A stretch of 37,764 nucleotides of DNA from Paludibacteraceae bacterium (GTDB taxonomy: Bacteria; Bacteroidota; Bacteroidia; Bacteroidales; Paludibacteraceae), in assembly GCA_016283095.1 (NCBI GenBank), contig JAEEMG010000040.1, forward strand, positions 1 to 37,764. The letters run 5' to 3'. Positions 16,757 to 23,835 of this stretch are shown here, one piece after another. Made by a program: the position numbers and the translations under genes. Each line of letters starts with the position of its first letter. Position 1 is the stretch's first letter. The notes below the pieces were generated by a model. It was not told the DNA's origin. It was given only the letters and a program-made list of their open reading frames with translations, and ran no database searches.

Positions 16757-16877
16757 AATAATATCTGGAAATACTAATTTTTAGTCGTTTTTAGTATCTA
16801 TAAATACTAAATTTTGGATGTTTTTAGTATCTGTAAATACTAAAAATGGCTCAATTTTAGTATCTGTAAATACTAAA
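16757..16877. repeat. Operator-like array: four palindromes at 33-bp spacing
   Basis: Sites begin at 16757, 16790, 16823 and 16856. The last three are TTTAGTAT-N6-ATACTAAA with centre CTRTAA; the first is degenerate (TATCTGGAAATACTAA). The 11-bp spacers differ from one another. The array starts 42 bp upstream of the ATPase start codon. The rest of the 413-bp gap up to the TonB gene is AT-rich with only the promoter at 17053-17083. Confidence 0.92.
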
Positions 16878-17052
16878 TTGTGTTATTTTACTGAATATTA
16901 AATATTTATATTGTATCGCAAATGCGAGACTTGATTATTGTTCTTCTTTGAAAACGTCGGCAATTTATAAAAAAGAAAATTATAATCCGATTTTGTAATG
17001 ATTAAATAATAGATAAAGAGACGTACTTTTTGTACACTTTCTTTTTCTTTTA

Positions 17053-17083
17053 TTGCTTGTCGACTTCAAAATATGTACTTTTG
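17053..17083 (+). promoter_or_regulatory. Promoter of the TonB-dependent receptor gene
   Basis: TTG (17053-17055), a 20-bp spacer and TACTTTTG (17076-17083). The leader is about 40 nt to ATG 17129. Confidence 0.7.
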
Positions 17084-17128
17084 CACCGCAATTTAAATTA
17101 TACTACTTATAAATTATACAGACATTAT

Positions 17129-19075
17129 ATGAAGAAGTATGCGATGTTGGGACTATTGCTCCCAATTTATGGTTATGCGGAAGCTCATGAGACGAATGAA
17201 GATGTCACGTTGATTGATGAGGTTGTGGTGACGGGAGCACGTGAGACATCCGATATTCGTCATTTGCCGATGACTGTGTCTGTCGTGGGCAGAGAGGAAT
17301 TGGTGAAGAATGAACAGCCTAATGTTTTGCCGTCGGCTGTGGTGAATGTTCCGAGTCTGTTTGTCACATCACGTGGAATGATGGGATACGGTGTGAGTGG
17401 AGGTGCTGCTGGAGGAATCAACCTTCGTGGTATCTCAGGAGGAACAGGTGGTTTGCTGGTTCTTATTGACGGTCATCCTCAGTACCAAGGTATCTTTGGT
17501 CATCCTATTTCAGATTCTTATCAGACAATGATCACGGAACGTGTGGAGGTGTTGCGTGGACCTGCATCAGTGCTCTACGGTTCTAACGCTATGGGTGGTG
17601 TGATCAATATCGTTACTCGTGGAATGAAGGAAGACGGTGTGAAAACGGACATCAATATCAGTGGCGGTTCGTGGGGAACAGCTCAGGCTGAGGCTACCAA
17701 CAGATTCAAGAAGGGTAAGTTTAGCAGCACAGTCAGCGGCCAGTATGGCAGAAGCGACAACCATCGTCCTCGCATGGGATTTGAACAGTATGGCGGCTAT
17801 CTTAAATTGGGCTACGACTTCAATGAAAACTGGAATCTTTGGGCAGACGGTAATGTGACTCATTTCAATGCGTCTCAACCTGGCACTGTGGATGCTCCGA
17901 TGTATGAGGCTGACCAGTGGATCACACGTGGAGTGGCCACATTGGCGTTGGAGAATCATTTCAAACATACGAATGGACGTATCTCCGTCTACGATAATTT
18001 TGGAAGACATAAGATCAATGATGGATATGGGGAAGGGGCGAAACCACAGACTCGTTTTTTCCAGTCGAAAGATGCATTGATGGGAGTGTCTGTTTATCAG
18101 AGTGCTGAGTGCGACGGTGGCTCTTGCATCACATTAGGTTTTGATTACCAGAATATTTATGGCGACGCATATTACACATCTCGTGAGACAGGTGAGGTGC
18201 TTGAGACGAAGAACAAGCAGAGTGCTGAGGTCCGCAACCATGAGGTGGCAGGATATGCGGATTTCCGTCAAGACATCAAAAATGTGACATTTGACGCCGG
18301 ATTGAGAGTCGACCATCACTCAGTTGCCGGACTTGAATTGATCCCTCAGTTTGGAGCAGTCTACCGTCCAATCTCATCAGGGGAAATCAAGGCGATGGCA
18401 AGCAAGGGATTCAGAAATCCGTCGACGAAAGATATGTATCTGTATCCACCTTCAAATGAGGATCTTAAGGCAGAGCGTTTGTGGAACTATGAATTGTCGT
18501 GGCGTCAACGTCTGACTTCCGGAAAATACACAGAGATGGATTCTGTCTACTACCACGATGAGGTTGTAAGAGTGGACGAAGTGGAAAAATACAATCATGG
18601 AATCACTTACGGAGTCAACCTGTTCTACATGAAGGCAGACAATATGATCCAGACTGTGGCGAAGAAAAACGTCAATACAGGGGAGTTGGAAAACTGGGGT
18701 GTTGAGGCTGAATTGTCGTGGACAATAAAGGAACACTGGGGAATCAGCACAAACCATTCATGGTTGCATCAGGAAAATAAACTTGTGTCTGTGCCGACAT
18801 ACAAGGGATATCTTGGTGTCGACAGGTATTCAAAAAAACACAAATGGATGGCATCAGTCGGTTTGCAACAACTTGCTGGTTTATACACAGCTGTGGGTAA
18901 GGATGAGCAGAAAGAAAATGTCACATTGCTGAACGCAACAGTGAAGTATAATCTCAATAAGTATATCTCACTATGGGCAAAAGGCGAGAACTTGCTTGCT
19001 CAGGAATACGAAATCCTAGCAGGTTATCCAATGCCGAAGGCCACAGCTATGGGAGGAGTGAAGATCAGTTTCTAA
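17129..19075 (+). CDS. TonB-dependent outer-membrane receptor
   Basis: A 648-residue protein. A short signal peptide (MKKYAMLGLLLPIYGYAEA) is followed by the TonB-box-like IDEVVVTG (29-36), a plug domain (PMTVSVVGREEL, GINLRGISGG, VLIDGHPQY, ERVEVLRGPASVLYGSNAMG, GVINIVTRG) and a 22-strand-type barrel ending in Phe (GGVKISF). It lacks the N-terminal carboxypeptidase-like domain and a SusD partner, so it looks like a siderophore, haem or cobalamin receptor rather than a SusC glycan importer. No adjacent gene identifies the ligand and I saw no B12 riboswitch in the leader. ATG 17129 is chosen because the promoter lies after the farther upstream in-frame ATG. Confidence 0.9.
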   Translation: MKKYAMLGLLLPIYGYAEAHETNEDVTLIDEVVVTGARETSDIRHLPMTVSVVGREELVKNEQPNVLPSAVVNVPSLFVTSRGMMGYGVSGGAAGGINLRGISGGTGGLLVLIDGHPQYQGIFGHPISDSYQTMITERVEVLRGPASVLYGSNAMGGVINIVTRGMKEDGVKTDINISGGSWGTAQAEATNRFKKGKFSSTVSGQYGRSDNHRPRMGFEQYGGYLKLGYDFNENWNLWADGNVTHFNASQPGTVDAPMYEADQWITRGVATLALENHFKHTNGRISVYDNFGRHKINDGYGEGAKPQTRFFQSKDALMGVSVYQSAECDGGSCITLGFDYQNIYGDAYYTSRETGEVLETKNKQSAEVRNHEVAGYADFRQDIKNVTFDAGLRVDHHSVAGLELIPQFGAVYRPISSGEIKAMASKGFRNPSTKDMYLYPPSNEDLKAERLWNYELSWRQRLTSGKYTEMDSVYYHDEVVRVDEVEKYNHGITYGVNLFYMKADNMIQTVAKKNVNTGELENWGVEAELSWTIKEHWGISTNHSWLHQENKLVSVPTYKGYLGVDRYSKKHKWMASVGLQQLAGLYTAVGKDEQKENVTLLNATVKYNLNKYISLWAKGENLLAQEYEILAGYPMPKATAMGGVKISF

Positions 19076-19095
19076 TCTGAATATCTGAACATATT

Positions 19096-19139
19096 AAAAA
19101 GATACGGGATGAGGCAATCGTCGCATTCCGTATCTTTTT
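19096..19139 (+). terminator. Terminator of the TonB receptor gene
   Basis: AAAAAGATACGG...CCGTATCTTTTT, a 12-bp stem with further internal pairing (ATG...CAT). It could work in both directions. Confidence 0.85.
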
Positions 19140-19140
19140 A

Positions 19141-19148
19141 TATTTTTG
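19141..19148 (+). promoter_or_regulatory. -7 element of the Aat-like gene
   Basis: TATTTTTG directly after the terminator, predicting a leader of about 18 nt before ATG 19173. No clear -33 box. Confidence 0.45.
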
Positions 19149-19172
19149 TGAGACGAATAATAAACTGCGTTT

Positions 19173-20069
19173 ATGACCTATAAAGATGTATTTGAACTGG
19201 CAACCTATGAGTCTGGCGTGAGAATATGCGACGTCGCAGATCTCGATAATCTGGAGGTCAAACTTGTCGATAATCACAGAAATTGCAAGAGCACCGTCGG
19301 CTTGAAGGAGATCGACGAATATGTGCTTGAAACAATTGAGGAGGATGCTGTGTGTGCGGATTTCGATGAGAAGATCGTCAGAAAGGCTCTTTCTCTTGGC
19401 TATTATCCGATGTCGATGGAGAAGATGGTGATGACGGAGGAGGAGCTGATGGATTTCAGAGATCGCCTTTCCAATGTGAAGAAAGTGAAGGGTGGGGTGT
19501 ATGCGTGGCGATATTTCATGACTATCCGTCATCATCTGAAAAAGATGATCGTCGACTTTGATGAGTTCAAATTTCCGAAGAAAACCAGGAGGTATGTCCG
19601 TCAACATTTTGGCGACTATACTCTGACATTCAATAAAAATTTTGATTTATGTGCCGAGACTCTCATTTCCCAATATGAGGAGACGTGGGTCGTGCCACCT
19701 CTGCTCGAAACATTTAAGGCAATCCACGACAATCCGGATGACGAAGTGAGTGTGGACAGTGTGGAGCTATGGAAAGGCGACGAGTTGGTGGCAGGAGAAC
19801 TCGGTTTCATCACACGTAATGCCTATGCCAGTCTGTGTGGATTCCACATTGAAGACAACAGTGGCACAGTGCAGATGGCTGCGTTGGGCACATGGTTGAA
19901 AGAGAACGGTTTTGCCTACTGGGATCTCGGAATGGAGATGGATTACAAATACGTCTACGGGGCAATATGTATGGGACGACGTGCACAGAAAGAATATTAT
20001 GATAGATTAGGTCCGACACGAATCGCCCTGCCAAAAGAGGGAATCAAGATAAAAGATTTGATAAAATAG
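19173..20069 (+). CDS. Leucyl/phenylalanyl-tRNA--protein transferase-like protein (divergent Aat)
   Basis: A 298-residue protein. The segments VRKALSLGYYPMS (about 69-81), TWVVPPLLETFKAIH (171-185), VDSVELWKGDELVAGELG (194-211) and TWLKENGFAYWDLGMEMDY (240-258) follow the order of the Aat family (G-YFPM, TWI...AY--LH, HSVE-W, LVGG-YG, GF--ID-Q). Aat attaches Leu or Phe to proteins with N-terminal Lys or Arg for ClpAP degradation. This protein is longer than ordinary Aat (about 200-240), mainly through an insert near 85-165, and the ESMFS region is altered to LCGFH. It may therefore use another substrate while keeping the GNAT-like fold. It is monocistronic, and the TAG stop touches a dispersed GTAGGGG motif. 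Confidence 0.65.
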   Translation: MTYKDVFELATYESGVRICDVADLDNLEVKLVDNHRNCKSTVGLKEIDEYVLETIEEDAVCADFDEKIVRKALSLGYYPMSMEKMVMTEEELMDFRDRLSNVKKVKGGVYAWRYFMTIRHHLKKMIVDFDEFKFPKKTRRYVRQHFGDYTLTFNKNFDLCAETLISQYEETWVVPPLLETFKAIHDNPDDEVSVDSVELWKGDELVAGELGFITRNAYASLCGFHIEDNSGTVQMAALGTWLKENGFAYWDLGMEMDYKYVYGAICMGRRAQKEYYDRLGPTRIALPKEGIKIKDLIK

Positions 20070-20090
20070 TAGGGGCGATCCATTGTGGTT
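20069..20090 (+). repeat. Dispersed GTAGGGG...TTGTGGT motif, copy 2
   Basis: GTAGGGGCGATCCATTGTGG plus TT, starting at the last base of the Aat-like stop codon and leading directly into the 7-bp array. Confidence 0.7.
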
Positions 20091-20097
20091 GTTGGAA

Positions 20098-20206
20098 AAT
20101 TCACAATTCATAATTCATAATTCATAATTCATAATTCATAATGCGTAATTCATAATGCGTAATTCATAATGCGTAATTCATAATGCGTAATTCATAATGC
20201 GTAATT
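20098..20206. repeat. 7-bp tandem array with a 14-bp higher-order repeat
   Basis: Fifteen 7-bp units: AATTCAC, five AATTCAT, then AATGCGT/AATTCAT alternating so that AATGCGT occurs five times, ending AATTG. The alternating part is a 14-bp higher-order repeat. This and neighbouring elements fill the 459-bp gap 20070-20528, in which I see no credible gene. Confidence 0.95.
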
Positions 20207-20249
20207 GTTGGGAAAATCCAAACTGCTGATGGATTCAACCCTCGTAGAG

Positions 20250-20265
20250 ACGCACGGACGTGCGT
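20250..20265. other. Perfect hairpin in the repeat-rich gap
   Basis: ACGCACG-GA-CGTGCGT, flanked by GTAGAG and GTCATG. There is no T-tract; probably a dispersed hairpin element. Confidence 0.6.
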
Positions 20266-20274
20266 GTCATGATA

Positions 20275-20309
20275 AATTCGTAATTCATAATTCGTAATTC
20301 GTAATTATG
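20275..20309. repeat. Second 7-bp tandem array in the gap
   Basis: AATTCGT, AATTCAT, AATTCGT, AATTCGT, AATTATG. It is followed by GGGGAAAATCCA, echoing GGGAAAATCCA after the first array. Confidence 0.85.
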
Positions 20310-20337
20310 GGGAAAATCCATCTGTTGGATTTTGACC

Positions 20338-20363
20338 GTAGGGGTGATTCCTTGTGGTCTCCC
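20338..20363 (+). repeat. Dispersed GTAGGGG...TTGTGGT motif, copy 3
   Basis: GTAGGGGTGATTCCTTGTGG plus TCTCCC, the copy closest in sequence to the one at 4689-4714. Confidence 0.75.
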
Positions 20364-20433
20364 TTGGAATGATCCATCCTGGATATAAATCTGGAACGTC
20401 GCATTGCACACCTCCGCAGATGAATACACCCCA

Positions 20434-20513
20434 ATTACGCCGTTAGACGTTACATATTGGTAGAAAATATGATGATGGGGGGCATTCATTACCTCGTTAG
20501 AGGTTATATTTTA
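20434..20513. repeat. Pair of related structured repeats
   Basis: Two units 54 bp apart share ATTAC-N2-CGTTAG-N2-GTTA followed by AT-rich sequence (starts 20434 and 20488). The second forms ACCTC-gtta-GAGGT. The arm bases differ between the units but remain partly complementary. Confidence 0.5.
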
Positions 20514-20528
20514 ATGTCATTTGCATTT

Positions 20529-20819
20529 TTACGGTTCAAGTTCCTTCGCAAACATCATATCCAATTCAGATTGAGGAAACGGACATGGCTCCTGCAGCAT
20601 CTTAGCTTTGTAGAATTGGTCGCATGCCCTCTCCACAGAATCCTCCTCAAAACATTTGAAAAGCATCTCTTTCAGTTCGTCAAGATGATCAGCGTCGGCA
20701 TCGGAAAATTTGCCACACTCTTTATAACTGATGTTTTTTGCCGGACGGATATCATGATAGTAGTACGACCACACAAGGAATCGCATACATACGTCGGGAG
20801 TCATTATTATTTCTTGCAT
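20529..20819 (-). CDS. Hypothetical protein downstream of the restriction-modification genes
   Basis: A 96-residue acidic soluble protein with no signal peptide or membrane segment. Visible features are MTPDVCMRFLVWSYYYHDIR, a run of Asp/Glu-rich helix (DADADHLDELKEMLFKCFEED) and four Cys residues spread along the chain (residues 11, 35, 56 and 66), with a fifth near the end. I do not recognise a family. It begins 1 bp after the stop of the preceding gene, so the two are almost certainly co-transcribed. Its position after a restriction-modification pair suggests an accessory or defence-island role, but this is inference. Confidence 0.6.
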   Translation of the reverse strand: MQEIIMTPDVCMRFLVWSYYYHDIRPAKNISYKECGKFSDADADHLDELKEMLFKCFEEDSVERACDQFYKAKMLQEPCPFPQSELDMMFAKELEP

Positions 20820-20820
20820 A

Positions 20821-21096
20821 TTATTTGGTTGATATGTTTTGGTAGTATTCCATTAACGCTTCTTGTGCAAATTTAGTTTCTAATAGAGCAAGTTCTTCTT
20901 TGATCTGTTTTTTATCTCCATTAAACACTTCTTCTATTATTCTCATGTCACTTTCACAAACTTCATCATCTTCTAAGAATCTTGTTAGGATATCATCCCA
21001 TAAAACATCGTCTCGTGAACTATAGTTGGGAAGATACGTTTCAATAAAATTCCATAAAGAATGGTAGGAATCATAGTCGTTTGAGAAACTGTTCAT
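20821..21096 (-). CDS. Hypothetical small acidic protein
   Basis: A 91-residue acidic protein, all helical in appearance (YHSLWNFIETYLPNYSSRDD, VLWDDILTRFLEDDEVCESD, QIKEELALLETKFAQEALME). The SRDDVLWDDILTRFL segment weakly recalls contact-dependent-inhibition immunity proteins, but I would not assign it. It sits 23 bp downstream of the restriction endonuclease gene on the same strand and 1 bp upstream of another small gene, so all four are probably one transcript. Confidence 0.6.
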   Translation of the reverse strand: MNSFSNDYDSYHSLWNFIETYLPNYSSRDDVLWDDILTRFLEDDEVCESDMRIIEEVFNGDKKQIKEELALLETKFAQEALMEYYQNISTK

Positions 21097-21119
21097 GATA
21101 TGGTTATAATAAAAGTCAT

Positions 21120-21839
21120 TTACTTTTTAGGATAATTTTGTACAATATTCTGCCATAGTGGAATACTTAACGGTTTTTTATAGTATACATTATATGCAGT
21201 TTCAACCTTTTGTTTCCAATTTAGTCCAATTGCTGCTGTGTTTGGATATGTTTTTATAACAAAATCTAGTGCAGACAAAAAGTCTTCCAAAGATTTGAAT
21301 GTGTCAAAATCAGTATTTGGTGAATACCAGGTTGCTGGTCTCAAATTGTAAATGACATTCTTTTTGTATTGAACCTTTACTGCCCATTTTGCACTTGGAC
21401 AACTGATCTCCCAAACTTTCTTCAGCCAAACATTGTTGATTGTGATAACGCCGGTTCCCATATCCATTTTATACTCAATCAAAAGATAATTAGATTGAAG
21501 TTTCCATGGCTTGTCCATAGCATCAGAAATATATGACATAAAATTGCCTATGTCGAAATTAGGACTTCCTGTAAAAGATTTTATTTCCAACCAATCGTCA
21601 TTTGTCGCTGTGGAACTCAACCAGAAATCAGGAGAACTTTGAGAATGGTTGTATATATGGTCGATATTATTTTTTGTCATCCATTTGTCTAACCATTCTT
21701 CTAAAATATTGCCTACAACATTATTCTGTTGAACTGTTATGTTGAAATTTGATAATTTAAATGAGATTTCTCCCTGATTATTGTTGTTCAATTGTTGTTT
21801 TAACAAATTGAAAACATCTGTTGCATTGTATTTAGCCAT
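21120..21839 (-). CDS. Type II restriction endonuclease (NgoBV/NlaIV-like)
   Basis: A 239-residue cytoplasmic protein with a PD-(D/E)xK nuclease core: Pro70-Asp71 in SPDFWL and Glu85-Ile-Lys87 in DDWLEIKSF. Its start overlaps the end of the methyltransferase gene by 8 bp, which fits translational coupling and the partner role in a restriction-modification system. The overall layout resembles the NgoBV/NlaIV group (GGNNCC specificity in those enzymes), but the family assignment is from memory and the target site here is not established. Low GC, like its neighbours, suggests transfer into this genome. Confidence 0.65.
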   Translation of the reverse strand: MAKYNATDVFNLLKQQLNNNNQGEISFKLSNFNITVQQNNVVGNILEEWLDKWMTKNNIDHIYNHSQSSPDFWLSSTATNDDWLEIKSFTGSPNFDIGNFMSYISDAMDKPWKLQSNYLLIEYKMDMGTGVITINNVWLKKVWEISCPSAKWAVKVQYKKNVIYNLRPATWYSPNTDFDTFKSLEDFLSALDFVIKTYPNTAAIGLNWKQKVETAYNVYYKKPLSIPLWQNIVQNYPKK

Positions 21840-23649
21840 TTTTTATTGTGTTTAATAATCTGTTTGCGACTGCTTTAATAACTGGAACTACTACAGTATT
21901 GCCCAAAAGATCGAATCCATCTTTTTCCGTAATGTCAAATTTCATTGTTTCTGGATAGCCAAAGAGTCTTAATCCTTCTCTTAATGAGAGTTTTCTTATC
22001 CCGTTTCCATCAGGGACATAAAGATGTTGCATATCCGTTGCTACTAAAGTAGGAGCTATTCCTTTAGGATCCAAAATCTCATTTACTTCAAAAGATAACT
22101 TTCCTGCGACGATATTATATCCCTTGTCTTTGGTCGTGTCAAATTCACGTCGAAAAGTTGAGACTTCTTTGCCTGTTGGTGTAGAAACTTTTTTCTCTAT
22201 TTTTTTCTTTGGATACTCATATCTAAGATACCCCAATTGGGTTAAATGAATGAGCATATTATTTAAGTTGTCACTTTTGAAGAAAGTAGATATTTGTTTT
22301 TCTGTTAAAGGCATTCCATCCATCCACTCAATTTGCCATTCTTGAGCCCATTTCTTCTTTCTCCTTTCAGTCATTATACAACTCATTAGTTTCTTTTCTT
22401 CTTTGCTGATGCTTCCTTTTAATTCAATATCCCAACTATGTATGTTTGTATGTCCGCCTCTTTTATCTTTGATAGACTTGCCTATTAACTCATTTATAGA
22501 ATATATAGACAATAATTTTCTTACGAATGGAGACTGTGAAGTTTCTTCTTTTTTTTCTAATATTTCTCCAAGATTTTTGTGGACAGGATCAAAATGATCT
22601 AGATTTACATGTCCGTTCAATGCTCCTACAATGTAAATTCGTTTTCTTTCTTGAGGAACTCCGAATTCTTTAGAATTTAGTAATTTATAATTAACATTGT
22701 ATCCTAATGCGGTAAGGTTTCCTATGATTATTTGCAGCGTTTTTCCTTTGTCATGATTAATTAATCCTTCTACATTTTCAAGAATAAAACCTTGTGGTTT
22801 TTTATCTTTCAAAATACGTTCGACATCAAAAAAAAGAGTTCCTCTTGTGTCTGCAAAACCATCTCTATTTCCTGCAGCACTAAATGCTTGACAAGGAAAT
22901 CCAGCACACAAAATGTCGAAATCAGGAATGTTTTGTGTTTCTATTTTTGTAATGTCTCCATTAATTGTTTCTGTTGGGTGATTGTCTTTTAGAACTTTTA
23001 TAGCATGAGACTTTATTTCTGATGTGAAGACGCAAACTGGTTGTATGCCATTTTCGATGGCTGCTTGTTCTAATCCACAACGTATTCCACCTATTCCAGC
23101 AAATAAATCAATGAAACGGAGAACGTTTTCTTTTGGTTTCTCTAATGGTGTTTGTATTGGTTTATTTGTGTCTACATAACTTTCAAAAAAATCTCCAGTT
23201 ACAGCTAATGGCATATTTGCTATTGGATTTTTTTCTTTGACAGATGAAATGAGTCTATCTATATCCAAAGCTTCACTTTGAATTTCTTCTCCTAACAAAT
23301 AAACGATGTAACTGCCTTTAGGATCTGGATAATTCAAGGATTTCATATCTTCTTCAGATTTTATTGAGGAAGATATACAAGGAAATAGGTGATAACTATC
23401 AGAAGGATTTGTATGGTTGTACAACAAAACGTAGTTTGGACAGAATTCTGACGTAAATCCTCCTTTTCGAGATTCAAATAAATTTTCATTATATCGAATG
23501 TTGTATAAAGTCTCGAATCGATAGGGATTTTTTCCTATGATCCAATCTAGTTGATTCTTTTCTGCTCTATATGTTCCAAGCAGAAATGTAGAATCCTTAT
23601 GATCTGCGAACTTTAATTTTCTCGATGTGTTATCACTTCCATTTGCCAT
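21832..23649 (-). CDS. DNA (cytosine-5-)-methyltransferase with N-terminal extension
   Basis: A 605-residue type II C5 methyltransferase. Motif I is FIDLFAGIGG (179-188), motif IV GFPCQAFS with catalytic Cys253, motif VI ENVEGL, motif VIII QERKRIYIVG, and motifs IX/X end in LLGNTVVVPVIKAVANRLL. The large variable region contains GGHTNIHSWDIELKG and WMDGMPLT. About 175 residues precede motif I, much more than in a minimal enzyme; this region (FLLGTYRAEKNQLDWIIGKN, GSYIVYLLGEEI) has no motif I recognise and could be a separate domain. The ATG at 23649 is chosen; an in-frame TTG at 23658 is part of the -7 promoter box. It should protect the host from the overlapping endonuclease. Confidence 0.9.
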   Translation of the reverse strand: MANGSDNTSRKLKFADHKDSTFLLGTYRAEKNQLDWIIGKNPYRFETLYNIRYNENLFESRKGGFTSEFCPNYVLLYNHTNPSDSYHLFPCISSSIKSEEDMKSLNYPDPKGSYIVYLLGEEIQSEALDIDRLISSVKEKNPIANMPLAVTGDFFESYVDTNKPIQTPLEKPKENVLRFIDLFAGIGGIRCGLEQAAIENGIQPVCVFTSEIKSHAIKVLKDNHPTETINGDITKIETQNIPDFDILCAGFPCQAFSAAGNRDGFADTRGTLFFDVERILKDKKPQGFILENVEGLINHDKGKTLQIIIGNLTALGYNVNYKLLNSKEFGVPQERKRIYIVGALNGHVNLDHFDPVHKNLGEILEKKEETSQSPFVRKLLSIYSINELIGKSIKDKRGGHTNIHSWDIELKGSISKEEKKLMSCIMTERRKKKWAQEWQIEWMDGMPLTEKQISTFFKSDNLNNMLIHLTQLGYLRYEYPKKKIEKKVSTPTGKEVSTFRREFDTTKDKGYNIVAGKLSFEVNEILDPKGIAPTLVATDMQHLYVPDGNGIRKLSLREGLRLFGYPETMKFDITEKDGFDLLGNTVVVPVIKAVANRLLNTIKNG

Positions 23650-23655
23650 ATATTG

Positions 23656-23663
23656 CAAAAATA
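23656..23663 (-). promoter_or_regulatory. -7 element of the restriction-modification operon
   Basis: TATTTTTG on the minus strand, only 6 nt before ATG 23649, so the mRNA would be leaderless or nearly so. No good -33 box is seen. Confidence 0.5.
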
Positions 23664-23774
23664 CAAAAAAACAAGGATTGTTCCGAAAAATGGTTGATTA
23701 TCTTCTATTTTCTTTTGTTTAATATATGAAACACGAAAAAAGGAACGCTTTCCTTTGAGTCCTCTATCCTTACA

Positions 23775-23808
23775 TCAAAAGAAAAGCGAAGATTTTCACC
23801 TTCGCTTT
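23775..23808 (-). terminator. Terminator of the argR-GNAT-argG operon
   Basis: AAGCGAAG-N8-CTTCGCTT followed by TTCTTTTGATG on the minus strand, 28 bp past the argG stop. Confidence 0.85.
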
Positions 23809-23835
23809 CTATAAATATATTAAATGTTCTTTGCT

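Noticed and set aside
16757-16877. Array of repeats with unique spacers as a CRISPR
   Set aside because: The repeat is 22 bp and the spacers only 11 bp, there are no cas genes, and one site abuts a promoter; an operator array fits better.
17084-17128. Cobalamin riboswitch before the TonB receptor
   Set aside because: The leader is about 40 nt, far too short for the aptamer.
20098-20206. 7-bp array as a CRISPR or replication iterons
   Set aside because: There are no unique spacers, no Rep or DnaA gene nearby, and similar arrays occur at several ordinary gene ends.
20235-20489. Minus-strand open frame of 84 codons in the repeat-rich gap
   Set aside because: Its sequence is mostly translated repeat (NYELRIMNYEF) and it crosses dispersed elements.
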